Shown one piece after another: positions 24,455 through 31,646 of a DNA stretch of 35,900 nt. How positions within the stretch are numbered: the stretch's first letter is position 1; every line of letters begins with the position of its first letter. The stretch covers positions 1 through 35,900 of the forward strand of contig JAIPAP010000037.1 in assembly GCA_021740045.1 (NCBI GenBank), in the 5' to 3' direction. A program made the position numbers and the translations under genes. Origin of the DNA: Bacteroidales bacterium. GTDB lineage: Bacteria > Bacteroidota > Bacteroidia > Bacteroidales > JAIPAP01. The notes under the pieces were generated by a model, which did no database searches, was not told the DNA's origin, and saw only the letters and a program-made list of their open reading frames with translations.

Positions 24455-25507
24455 ATGCTAAAGGCTCGTTGGCAAAAACATACCCTGAAGTTTAGTTTTC
24501 CTGCCGGAACATCTCGTGGAAAGCTCCATGAAAAAGATTCCTATTTTATAATTATTACTGATGATGAAACCGGAAAACACGGAATTGGTGAATGCGGCCT
24601 GCTCAAAGGTTTGAGTTTTGACAACAGGCACGGTTATGAAGATAAGCTAACCGAAATATGTACCCATATTGACCGGCCTGATATGCTATCCTCTCTTGAT
24701 CAATGGCCCTCCATACAGTTCGGTGTAGAAATGGCTTTAAAAAGTCTTCAACACAATGATCCAATGGTTTTATTCCCATCGGATTTTACAGATGGCAAGC
24801 TTGGTGTCTTGATTAATGGCCTGATCTGGATGGGTGAGCCGGCATATATGCGCAGCCAGATCGAAAAAAAACTGGAAGAGGGCTTCGATTGTATTAAAAT
24901 GAAGATAGGGGCAATTGGCTGGCAAGCTGAATTGGAGCTCCTTGAAGAGATTCGTAGCTATTTCCCGGCAGATGTGATCGAGCTAAGGGTGGATGCTAAC
25001 GGGGCTTTTACCAAACAAGAAGCTTTACAAAAGCTTGAGCAACTGGCTAAGCTGGATATTCACAGCATAGAACAGCCTATTAAAGCAGGCCATTGGAATG
25101 ACATGGCAGAGATATGCCGTCAAACACCATTACCGGTTGCCCTGGATGAAGAGTTGATTGGGGTGATTGATCCTGACCATAAGAACACGCTGATCAAGAC
25201 CGTTAAACCGCAATACATTATATTGAAACCCTCACTGGTAGGCGGTTTTGAAAAAAGTGCCGAATGGATATCCATTGCTGAAGAAAACGGTGCCGGTTGG
25301 TGGATCACAAGCGCCCTGGAATCGAATGTGGGGTTGAATGCCATTGCACAATGGACATACACATTGAGTAACCCTTTGCCACAGGGATTGGGGACAGGAC
25401 AATTATTCACCAATAACATCCCCTCTCCTTTGCAGATCAAAAAAGGAAAACTATTTTATGATGTTCAAAGTAACTGGGATCTAAGCCTGATCACTCGCCA
25501 TGAATAA
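24455..25507 (+). CDS. menC: o-Succinylbenzoate synthase
   Basis: A 350-residue enolase-superfamily protein that dehydrates SHCHC to o-succinylbenzoate. Catalytic elements in order: CIKMKIG (Lys-x-Lys acid/base), RVDANGAF (metal Asp), SIEQPI (metal Glu), ALDEELIG (third metal ligand) and the YIILKPSLVGGF Lys on the opposite face. The C-terminal ESNVGLNAIAQW is the usual barrel-closing motif. It starts one base after the menA stop and overlaps menE by 8 bases, so the three genes are one translation-coupled unit. Confidence 0.95.
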   Translation: MLKARWQKHTLKFSFPAGTSRGKLHEKDSYFIIITDDETGKHGIGECGLLKGLSFDNRHGYEDKLTEICTHIDRPDMLSSLDQWPSIQFGVEMALKSLQHNDPMVLFPSDFTDGKLGVLINGLIWMGEPAYMRSQIEKKLEEGFDCIKMKIGAIGWQAELELLEEIRSYFPADVIELRVDANGAFTKQEALQKLEQLAKLDIHSIEQPIKAGHWNDMAEICRQTPLPVALDEELIGVIDPDHKNTLIKTVKPQYIILKPSLVGGFEKSAEWISIAEENGAGWWITSALESNVGLNAIAQWTYTLSNPLPQGLGTGQLFTNNIPSPLQIKKGKLFYDVQSNWDLSLITRHE

Positions 25508-26594
25508 TTCGCTGATCATCAATGGAACCAAATATACCAAGGCGGAGCTTGTCCGGCACGCAAAAAAAATACCGGCCGATGAATCTCAACCGGAATGGTA
25601 TCGGGACTTTTACCGCTTTATAAATGACTGGCTGGATGGCAAACCTGAAATAAAAGTAAACACCTCGGGTACCACAGGGCAACCTAAAATAATTTCTCTT
25701 TCCAAAAGTGCCATGATTCGCTCCGCTAAGAAAACCTTAGCCTATTTTGAGTTGAAAAAAGATGATAAAGCTTTACTATGCCTCCCGGCAAAATATATAG
25801 CCGGCAAGATGATGATCGTAAGGGCCATGACGGGTGAATTAAACCTTCTTATCGGGGAGCCATCCACAGGGGCTTGGAACGACTTAAATGAACCGGTTGA
25901 TTTTGTTCCCGTAGTTCCCTTGCAAATGCGCAGCTTACTTAAATATCCCCGTAAACAACAAATGATCGACACCATCCTGCTGGGCGGGGCTGCAATTGAT
26001 AAAAGTCTCGAACACTCAATTCAACACATTCACCCTAAGGTATTCCACAGCTACGGCATGACGGAAACCATCACCCATGTGGCCATCAGGCAAGTAAATG
26101 GCGAAAAGGCTTCCCCCGTATACACAGCACTGGAAGGCATTTCATTTTCAACCGATGATCAAAAGCAGTTAATTATCGATACCGATTTCCTGGACAAACC
26201 CGTTTACACCAATGATATTGTGGACCTGATCGATAAATGGCGGTTCGTGTGGAGGGGACGAATGGATGCCGTGATCAATTCAGGAGGAATAAAGATCTTT
26301 CCCGAGGAAGTGGAGAAAAAAATAAGTTCACTCATCAACGAAAGATTCATTATAACCGGTATTCCGGATGAAATATTAGGGGAAAAAGTTGTATTGGTTA
26401 TTGAAACGAACCAAATTTCCAACGATCAACTGAATAACCTGAAATATCAGCTCAGAAAAAAGCTTGATAAATTTAGAATGCCCAGGGAGATATATTTAAT
26501 TCCACAATTTCCTCTAACCTCCACAGGTAAAATTAAAAGAGTGAAAATCTCAAGTGAGCTTTCTTCAAAGTCTTCATTCCAAACACACCTTTGA
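25500..26594 (+). CDS. menE: o-Succinylbenzoate-CoA ligase
   Basis: A 364-residue ANL-superfamily acyl-CoA synthetase that activates o-succinylbenzoate with ATP and CoA. Motifs: the P-loop NTSGTTGQPKIISLSKSAM, FHSYGMTETITHVAIRQ (adenine/acyl site), DLIDKWRFVWRGRMDAVINS-type hinge with the conserved Asp and Arg, the GGIKIFPEEVE motif and the C-terminal catalytic Lys in LTSTGKIKRVKI. It is shorter than the ~450-residue enterobacterial or Bacillus enzymes because the N-terminal subdomain is reduced, common in Bacteroidota MenE. Genetic context decides the substrate. Confidence 0.94.
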   Translation: MNNSLIINGTKYTKAELVRHAKKIPADESQPEWYRDFYRFINDWLDGKPEIKVNTSGTTGQPKIISLSKSAMIRSAKKTLAYFELKKDDKALLCLPAKYIAGKMMIVRAMTGELNLLIGEPSTGAWNDLNEPVDFVPVVPLQMRSLLKYPRKQQMIDTILLGGAAIDKSLEHSIQHIHPKVFHSYGMTETITHVAIRQVNGEKASPVYTALEGISFSTDDQKQLIIDTDFLDKPVYTNDIVDLIDKWRFVWRGRMDAVINSGGIKIFPEEVEKKISSLINERFIITGIPDEILGEKVVLVIETNQISNDQLNNLKYQLRKKLDKFRMPREIYLIPQFPLTSTGKIKRVKISSELSSKSSFQTHL

Positions 26595-26692
26595 AAAAAG
26601 TGTTGGCATGTTTCATGTCAGTTCAATTTTAAAAAATATTATGAAAACCGGTTGCATTTCATCATAGATATTTGTATTTTACTAAAGTTTTG

Positions 26693-26698
26693 AGGAGG
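26693..26698 (+). promoter_or_regulatory. Unusually perfect Shine-Dalgarno (AGGAGG)
   Basis: AGGAGG stands 5 bases before the ATG of the zinc-ribbon gene. Bacteroidota genes usually lack strong Shine-Dalgarno sequences and most others here have A-rich leaders, so this one stands out. Confidence 0.6.
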
Positions 26699-26703
26699 TT
26701 TTT

Positions 26704-27096
26704 ATGAAGAATAAAGATTTTTTATGCCCGAAATGCAAGGGAAATTTGAGAGTTGAAGAGTATATCATACTTTCCGCAAAGGATAAAGACAAAGATAGAG
26801 GTTTGATCCTTTTAAGCCCGGAGCTGGGAAATTATGAGGTGCATCATCATCCTGATTTTGACATCAGCGGAGGCAATCTTGTTGATTTTTATTGCCCCCT
26901 TTGTCATAAGAGGATCACTTCAAAACAGCATAAGAACCTGGCTTGGCTTATCATGAGGGATCAGGAAGGACAGGAATACGACATTTTGTTTTCGCAAATC
27001 AGGGGAGAACAATGCACGTTTAAGGTTCTGGGCAAGCATACGGAATCATTTGGAAAGGATGCACACCAGTATCTTCAATTCCTGCACCGGGTATAA
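26704..27096 (+). CDS. Small zinc-ribbon protein of unknown function
   Basis: A 130-residue soluble protein I do not recognise beyond its metal site. Two CxxC knuckles, CPKC (Cys8, Cys11) and CPLC (Cys64, Cys67), about 50 residues apart are consistent with one split zinc ribbon. Between them are charged residues and a VHHHPDF stretch. The C-terminal half (about residues 68-130) is hydrophilic, with two more lone Cys-containing or His-rich positions (for example GEQCTF). No signal peptide or membrane segment. The AGGAGG leader suggests efficient translation. It lies alone between menE and a metallophosphoesterase and is probably its own transcript. A regulatory or RNA/protein-binding role is conceivable but not supported. 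Confidence 0.65.
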   Translation: MKNKDFLCPKCKGNLRVEEYIILSAKDKDKDRGLILLSPELGNYEVHHHPDFDISGGNLVDFYCPLCHKRITSKQHKNLAWLIMRDQEGQEYDILFSQIRGEQCTFKVLGKHTESFGKDAHQYLQFLHRV

Positions 27097-27114
27097 TACT
27101 TGTGCCGGGAATAT

Positions 27115-27204
27115 CGACCAAAGGTAAGGAACGTCAATCGGCCGGTAATGATTATGGCAGTGGATGGCTGATGAGGTAAATAGTGCGCCGGTTGATATTC
27201 CCGG
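27115..27204. repeat. 90-bp element bounded by 15-bp inverted repeats
   Basis: The left arm CCGGGAATATCGACC (27115-27129) and right arm GGTTGATATTCCCGG (27190-27204) are inverted copies with one mismatch, 60 bases apart. TATAATA occurs just outside on both sides (27102-27108, 27206-27212), which could be a target duplication. It could be a small non-autonomous element or a large RNA hairpin between two rightward genes. Confidence 0.55.
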
Positions 27205-27236
27205 TTATAATATTATGTCCAAAACTTTCTATCCTC

Positions 27237-27244
27237 TATTTTTG
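27237..27244 (+). promoter_or_regulatory. Candidate -7 box (TATTTTTG) for the metallophosphoesterase gene
   Basis: Perfect TAnnTTTG match, 26 bases before the start codon. No clear -33 TTG. Confidence 0.42.
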
Positions 27245-27270
27245 TTTGCCTCTCACTAATATGAATTTAA

Positions 27271-28431
27271 ATGAGACACATGCAATTCATTATCTTTTTC
27301 AGTATTGTACTTATCGTATATGCAGGGCTTAATTATTATATCTATGCCCGTGGGATGCAGGCCATACCCATACAGTCTTCCTGGCAAACAGCCGTTAAGG
27401 TCGTTTTTTGGCTGCTTGTTGCCTCCTACATCATTGGCCGCTTTGGAGAACGGTTTTGGCTTTCGCCGCTTACCCAGATCTTTACCCGTATCGGCTCATT
27501 CTGGCTGGCTGCCATGCTGTATTTCTTCCTGATCATCCTGCTTATTGACATTATCAGGCTGATCCATGTGATAGCACCCATTTATCCCGATTTTATCGCC
27601 AGAAACATGGTGCAAACCAAAGCATACCTGTTTTATGGCTCCATCGCGCTCGTTGCTCTCATTTTGATAGGAGGTCATATCAATGCTATCAGGCCAAAGG
27701 TAAAAGAACTCAACATTAGTATCGATAAGGAAACCGGCAAGCGATCCTCGCTCAATATCGTAATGGCCTCCGATATTCACCTGGGAACAGTGGTGGGCTG
27801 CAACCGGCTGACCCGGATCGTTAAACAAATTAATGATCTCAAACCTGATATCGTTCTCCTGGCCGGCGACATTGTTGATGAAGACATAGCGCCGGTGATC
27901 AAAGAAAATATGGGCGAAGGACTGGAACGAATTGAGGCTCCCCTGGGTGTATATGGCATTACCGGAAATCATGAATATATCGGTGGGGTTGATGAAGCGG
28001 TGAATTACCTTGAAAAGCACGGCGTGAATATGTTGCGCGATGAGGTAATAAAGGTCGACAGCAGTTTTTACCTTGCCGGACGTAGCGACAAGGATAAAAG
28101 CCGCTTTTCGGGCGAAAAGAGAAAAGACCTTGACCAATTGTTAAACGATGTCAATCACAGCTTTCCAATAATCCTTATGGATCATCAACCTTTTCACCTT
28201 GACAAAGCCCAGCAGGCCGGTGTTGATCTACAATTATCGGGGCATACGCATCATGGACAGATGTGGCCGCTCAATTATATTACAAGCGCAATTTATGAAG
28301 TAAGCCGGGGCTATAAGCAAAAAGGTGATTCTCATTTTTATGTATCCTCGGGCGTTGGCGGCTGGGGGCCACCGGTAAGGACAAATAGTGTTCCCGAGAT
28401 CGTGAAGATTAAGGTTGAGTTTGGCGATTAA
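27271..28431 (+). CDS. Membrane-associated metallophosphoesterase (YaeI/YkuE type)
   Basis: A 386-residue protein with about four N-terminal transmembrane helices (roughly residues 5-25, 45-62, 75-97, 115-135) and a C-terminal calcineurin-like phosphoesterase domain. The di-metal motifs are all visible: MASDIHLG (D-x-H), LLAGDIVDE (G-D), ITGNHEYIGG (G-N-H-E), and LSGHTHHGQMWP (G-H-T-H). Relatives include lipid- or UDP-sugar-directed phosphoesterases attached to the membrane; the substrate here is open. A single-gene unit ended by a bidirectional terminator shared with the convergent peroxiredoxin gene. Confidence 0.9.
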   Translation: MRHMQFIIFFSIVLIVYAGLNYYIYARGMQAIPIQSSWQTAVKVVFWLLVASYIIGRFGERFWLSPLTQIFTRIGSFWLAAMLYFFLIILLIDIIRLIHVIAPIYPDFIARNMVQTKAYLFYGSIALVALILIGGHINAIRPKVKELNISIDKETGKRSSLNIVMASDIHLGTVVGCNRLTRIVKQINDLKPDIVLLAGDIVDEDIAPVIKENMGEGLERIEAPLGVYGITGNHEYIGGVDEAVNYLEKHGVNMLRDEVIKVDSSFYLAGRSDKDKSRFSGEKRKDLDQLLNDVNHSFPIILMDHQPFHLDKAQQAGVDLQLSGHTHHGQMWPLNYITSAIYEVSRGYKQKGDSHFYVSSGVGGWGPPVRTNSVPEIVKIKVEFGD

Positions 28432-28466
28432 AAAAAGCCCCCTGCCTTAGGCAAGGGGACTTTTTC
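28430..28466. terminator. Bidirectional intrinsic terminator
   Basis: TGCC-TTA-GGCA with flanking CCCC/GGGG pairs forms a GC-rich stem, bordered by an A run on the left and five T on the right, so it can stop transcription from both sides. It begins at the stop of the metallophosphoesterase gene and ends about 20 bases short of the convergent peroxiredoxin stop. Confidence 0.82.
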
Positions 28467-28484
28467 TTTTGATGGTTTCATTAA

Positions 28485-29141
28485 TTACTTCAATTCCTTG
28501 TGGCAGAACCACCAGTCGTAGCAATCTTCCTTACCGCGTCGTTTTTCGGCTTCTTCCTCTGTTGCGGCCGGCGGTATAATAGCGCGATCCTTAATGAGTT
28601 CATTGTTGGGCCAGTTTTCAGGAAGGGCTACTTTTTCCTTTTCATGGGTCTGCAATGCTTTTAAGGCACGCAATACCTCATCCACCTGACGACCGATCTC
28701 CTGCGGATAATAAATGGAAAGGCGAATCCGGCCTCCAGGGTCAATTACAAATACCGCACGAACCGTATTAGTGCCTTTTTCGGGTGCTATCATGCCAAAT
28801 TTCTTGGAAACAATGCCCATCTCATCGGCAATGATCGGGAATGGGATTTCAACTCCTAACTTTTCCTTGATCCACTCAGTCCACTTAATATGCGAAAAAA
28901 CCTGATCGACCGAAAGGCCCAGCAGTTCGGTATTCAGATCATCAAATTGTTTCTTGCGGTTTGCAAAGGCTACAAATTCTGTTGTACACACCGGTGTAAA
29001 ATCTCCGGGGTGGCTGAACAACACCAGCCACTTCCCTTTATAATCACCCGGGAGTTTCTTTTTACCGTGTGTTGTGTTTACTTCCATTTCAGGGAACATA
29101 TCCCCTAACAATGGCATTCCTTGTCTTTCTTCCATGTTCAT
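28485..29141 (-). CDS. Peroxiredoxin, Prx6-type
   Basis: A 218-residue peroxiredoxin of the Prx6/1-Cys branch. The peroxidatic site is [12 protein letters not shown] with Cys52; the subfamily residues around [16 protein letters not shown] and the Prx6 C-terminal extension are present. The C-terminus carries CYDWWFC (Cys207, Cys213), the same pattern and spacing as in archaeal Prx6 of the Aeropyrum type, where these Cys take part in the disulfide cycle, so the enzyme is perhaps not truly 1-Cys. It reduces H2O2 and organic peroxides in the cytosol. It lies 30 bases downstream of a PerR-like regulator on the same strand, so peroxide induction is expected. Confidence 0.93.
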   Translation of the reverse strand: MNMEERQGMPLLGDMFPEMEVNTTHGKKKLPGDYKGKWLVLFSHPGDFTPVCTTEFVAFANRKKQFDDLNTELLGLSVDQVFSHIKWTEWIKEKLGVEIPFPIIADEMGIVSKKFGMIAPEKGTNTVRAVFVIDPGGRIRLSIYYPQEIGRQVDEVLRALKALQTHEKEKVALPENWPNNELIKDRAIIPPAATEEEAEKRRGKEDCYDWWFCHKELK

Positions 29142-29171
29142 TTCACTTTTTTATTAAACTTCGGTTATCTA

Positions 29172-29612
29172 TTATTCTTCGTTTTCTTCAGTTCTTTGTG
29201 ATGCAGGTTTACCAAAAATATCGATTTGTATATCTTCAATTTCAAAACCAGGGATTTCATGCTCCCTGAAATATTCTTCAAGCAGATCTTTAATACCCTC
29301 GTCATAATAATCGGATATGCGCCCCGATACAGTATCGTAGAGATGATGATGGCTTTCTAACACCACATCGTACTGGGTTGATTCGCTACCCGATTTGATC
29401 CGTTTTATCAAACCATTATTCACAAAAGTATTCAGGGTATTATAAATGGTTCCCAATGTAATGCTGGGATAATTCTTCGCCAGGTAATTCTTGACATCTT
29501 CGGCCGTAGGATGACCATCCAGTTCAAGTAAGGCCTGGTAAGTGGCGATCCGTTGCGGTGTTACTTTTAACCCTCTGGCGTACAGTTTTTCTTTAATCTC
29601 TTCAACAGTCAT
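29172..29612 (-). CDS. perR: PerR-like peroxide-responsive Fur-family repressor
   Basis: A 146-residue Fur-family protein with an N-terminal winged helix (LKVTPQRIATYQALLELDGHPTAEDV; recognition helix near SITLGTIYNTLNTF). His34, Asp82, His88, His90 and Asp101 align with a constant offset of three to the Bacillus PerR regulatory metal ligands His37, Asp85, His91, His93 and Asp104, which supports PerR over Fur or Zur. Unlike Bacillus PerR the protein has no cysteine at all, so the Cys4 structural zinc site is absent; Asp and Ser occupy the first CxxC positions. It precedes the peroxiredoxin gene in one operon and is probably autoregulated. Confidence 0.88.
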   Translation of the reverse strand: MTVEEIKEKLYARGLKVTPQRIATYQALLELDGHPTAEDVKNYLAKNYPSITLGTIYNTLNTFVNNGLIKRIKSGSESTQYDVVLESHHHLYDTVSGRISDYYDEGIKDLLEEYFREHEIPGFEIEDIQIDIFGKPASQRTEENEE

Positions 29613-29634
29613 AATTACCTTATCTCCATATTAG

Positions 29635-29647
29635 AATTGTTTCAATT
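29635..29647. promoter_or_regulatory. Candidate PerR operator
   Basis: AATTG-TTT-CAATT is a perfect 5-3-5 palindrome inside an AT-rich stretch, 23-35 bases upstream of the perR ATG. AT-rich palindromes of about this size are usual Fur/PerR-family boxes, but the sequence is not the Bacillus PerR box. Confidence 0.35.
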
Positions 29648-29735
29648 TGATAACAGCTATGATTTGAATTTGTTCAACCGGTGCCTAAAGCTTCCTTTTA
29701 ACATCCAGGTAAAGCTGAGGGGTTATAAAATTTCC

Positions 29736-29743
29736 TATTTTTG
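29736..29743 (+). promoter_or_regulatory. Candidate -7 box (TATTTTTG) for the YfcC-like gene
   Basis: Perfect TAnnTTTG match, 41 bases before the start codon, on the strand divergent from perR. Confidence 0.38.
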
Positions 29744-29784
29744 GCCTTCTATAAAATGCATTGGTAACTAAACGGTAATAAAAC

Positions 29785-31398
29785 ATGCTGAAAAAGAAGA
29801 AAATTCCGCACACCTACGTCATCGTTTTTTACATCATTATTCTGGCCGCCGTTATGACCTGGGTGTTGCCCGGTGGTGAATACACGAAAAAAACCGTTGA
29901 AAGGGATGGCAAGGAAATTCAACGCATGGAATTTGAATACAAGGACAGCAAACCTCAAACCTGGCATGTCTTTTCGGCTTTATTTAAAGGATTCGAACGG
30001 CAAAGCGGTATCATTGTTTTTATCCTGATGATCGGGGGAGCCTTTTGGATTATGAACAGCAGTAAAGCCATCGATGTAGGTATTCTTTCCTTTTTAAACT
30101 TTACCCGGAAACTGGAGCGGAATAAATTTATTAGGAAACTGGGGGTTGACAACATCCTGATCGCCCTCATTATGCTAATGTTCAGTATTTTCGGGGCCGT
30201 ATTCGGCATGAGTGAGGAAACCATTGCTTTTATTATCATTGTGGTTCCACTGGCCATTAATATGGGTTATGATTCTATTACCGGTGTGGGAATGTGTTTT
30301 GTAGCTGCCGGCCTCGGTTTTGCCGGGGCAGTGCTAAACCCCTTTACCATCGGCATTGCCCAGGGGTTAGCTGACTTGCCGCTATTTTCAGGATTTGAAT
30401 ACCGGATGTTCTGCTGGGTGATTATCAACATTGTGGGCATAACTTACGTATTGCGTTGGGCACATAAAGTAAAAAAGCATCCCGAAAAATCATACGTATA
30501 CAATGAAGATGAATATTGGCGCAAGCGAGGTAGCAGCGAAACAGAACAAATAAAATATCATACGCCGAAATCGGCTTGGATTACTTATTTTTTTATCCTG
30601 GCAGCCTTGTTGGTATTTTGTGTATTCGAGCCCATGACCACTATGAGCATCGGTAATAACCAGGCCACCTTACCCATGATCCCTCTTGGAACGGCCATTT
30701 ATGCCTTATTTGGAGTGATCTCACTGCGCCGTTCGGCTCATTTTTATGTGCTCACCCTGCTGGGCGTTACCATCATCTTCCTGATTATTGGCGTTATGGG
30801 CTATTCGTGGTATATTATGGAAATAGCCACTTTATTTTTCGCCATGGGCATTTTTGCCGGAATCGCCATGAACAACAACCCCGATAACATTACCAAACTC
30901 TTTCTCGACGGCACCAAGGATATTATGGGAGCAGCCATGATAGTGGGACTTGCAGGTGGCATTATTGTGATCCTTGAGGACGGACAGGTCATCGACACCA
31001 TCCTCTACAAGCTCTCCCAATCAATGGGGAACTTCGGGAATGTGGCATCGGTGAGCATCATGTATGTGATACAAACCGTTATCAATGTTGTGATCCCCTC
31101 GGGTTCAGCCAAGGCAGCGCTTACCATGCCCATTATGGCGCCCTTCTCCGATTTGATCAACATCCCACGACAGGCTACCGTTATGGCCTTCCAATTTGGT
31201 GATGGCTTTACCAATATGATCACACCTACTTCAGGAGTGTTGATCGGTGTGCTGGGCGTTGCCAAGATCCCCTATGAAAAATGGGTGAAATGGATAGCTC
31301 CGCTCATGATTATCCTGATCATTCTTGGCTTTTTGCTTTTAATCCCGACAGTAACCATGGACCTGAGCGGCTTTGGATTGCATGAGCATTTGAAGTAG
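29785..31398 (+). CDS. YfcC/DcuC-family membrane carrier
   Basis: A 537-residue polytopic membrane protein with about 12 hydrophobic segments. The start IPHTYVIVFYIIILAAVMTWVLPGGEY, the GMSEETIAFIIIVVPLAI loop, and the second-half repeat with VIPSGSAKAALTMPIMAPFSDL and FGDGFTNMITPTSGVLIGVLG place it in the C4-dicarboxylate anaerobic carrier-like family (YfcC, related to DcuC and AbgT). The two SG/TPTSG hairpin-type motifs fit the elevator-type ion-transporter fold. Members are annotated as amino-acid or dicarboxylate carriers; the substrate here is not known. Single gene, divergent from perR. Confidence 0.87.
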   Translation: MLKKKKIPHTYVIVFYIIILAAVMTWVLPGGEYTKKTVERDGKEIQRMEFEYKDSKPQTWHVFSALFKGFERQSGIIVFILMIGGAFWIMNSSKAIDVGILSFLNFTRKLERNKFIRKLGVDNILIALIMLMFSIFGAVFGMSEETIAFIIIVVPLAINMGYDSITGVGMCFVAAGLGFAGAVLNPFTIGIAQGLADLPLFSGFEYRMFCWVIINIVGITYVLRWAHKVKKHPEKSYVYNEDEYWRKRGSSETEQIKYHTPKSAWITYFFILAALLVFCVFEPMTTMSIGNNQATLPMIPLGTAIYALFGVISLRRSAHFYVLTLLGVTIIFLIIGVMGYSWYIMEIATLFFAMGIFAGIAMNNNPDNITKLFLDGTKDIMGAAMIVGLAGGIIVILEDGQVIDTILYKLSQSMGNFGNVASVSIMYVIQTVINVVIPSGSAKAALTMPIMAPFSDLINIPRQATVMAFQFGDGFTNMITPTSGVLIGVLGVAKIPYEKWVKWIAPLMIILIILGFLLLIPTVTMDLSGFGLHEHLK

Positions 31399-31524
31399 GA
31401 ATGATCGCTTAGATGTCTTTGTCCCTATTTTTATGATCGGAGCGCTCACAAAAAATCTGATATGGCTTGCTAAACGCATTTTCCCCGGACAATAGTGATT
31501 ATAAATATGTAAGCCAAGCCCCCT

Positions 31525-31556
31525 ATTAACCAATTAACTAATTAACCAATTGACCA
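31525..31556. repeat. Two tandem copies of a 16-bp AT-rich unit
   Basis: ATTAACCAATTAACTA is followed directly by a copy with two changes. It sits in the 248-base gap between the carrier and receptor genes, upstream of any promoter for the latter, and may be only a slippage product. Confidence 0.55.
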
Positions 31557-31646
31557 CTTAATCTTTCACACCAACCCCGGGTATCCATCCCTTAAATCAT
31601 CATTAAGTAATTAAACAAAATCCCTTCTTAATGCTTTATATGGTTG

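Noticed and set aside
27496-28137. Open frame of 213 codons opposite the metallophosphoesterase gene
   Set aside because: The plus-strand gene has all four metal-binding motifs; the antisense product has none.
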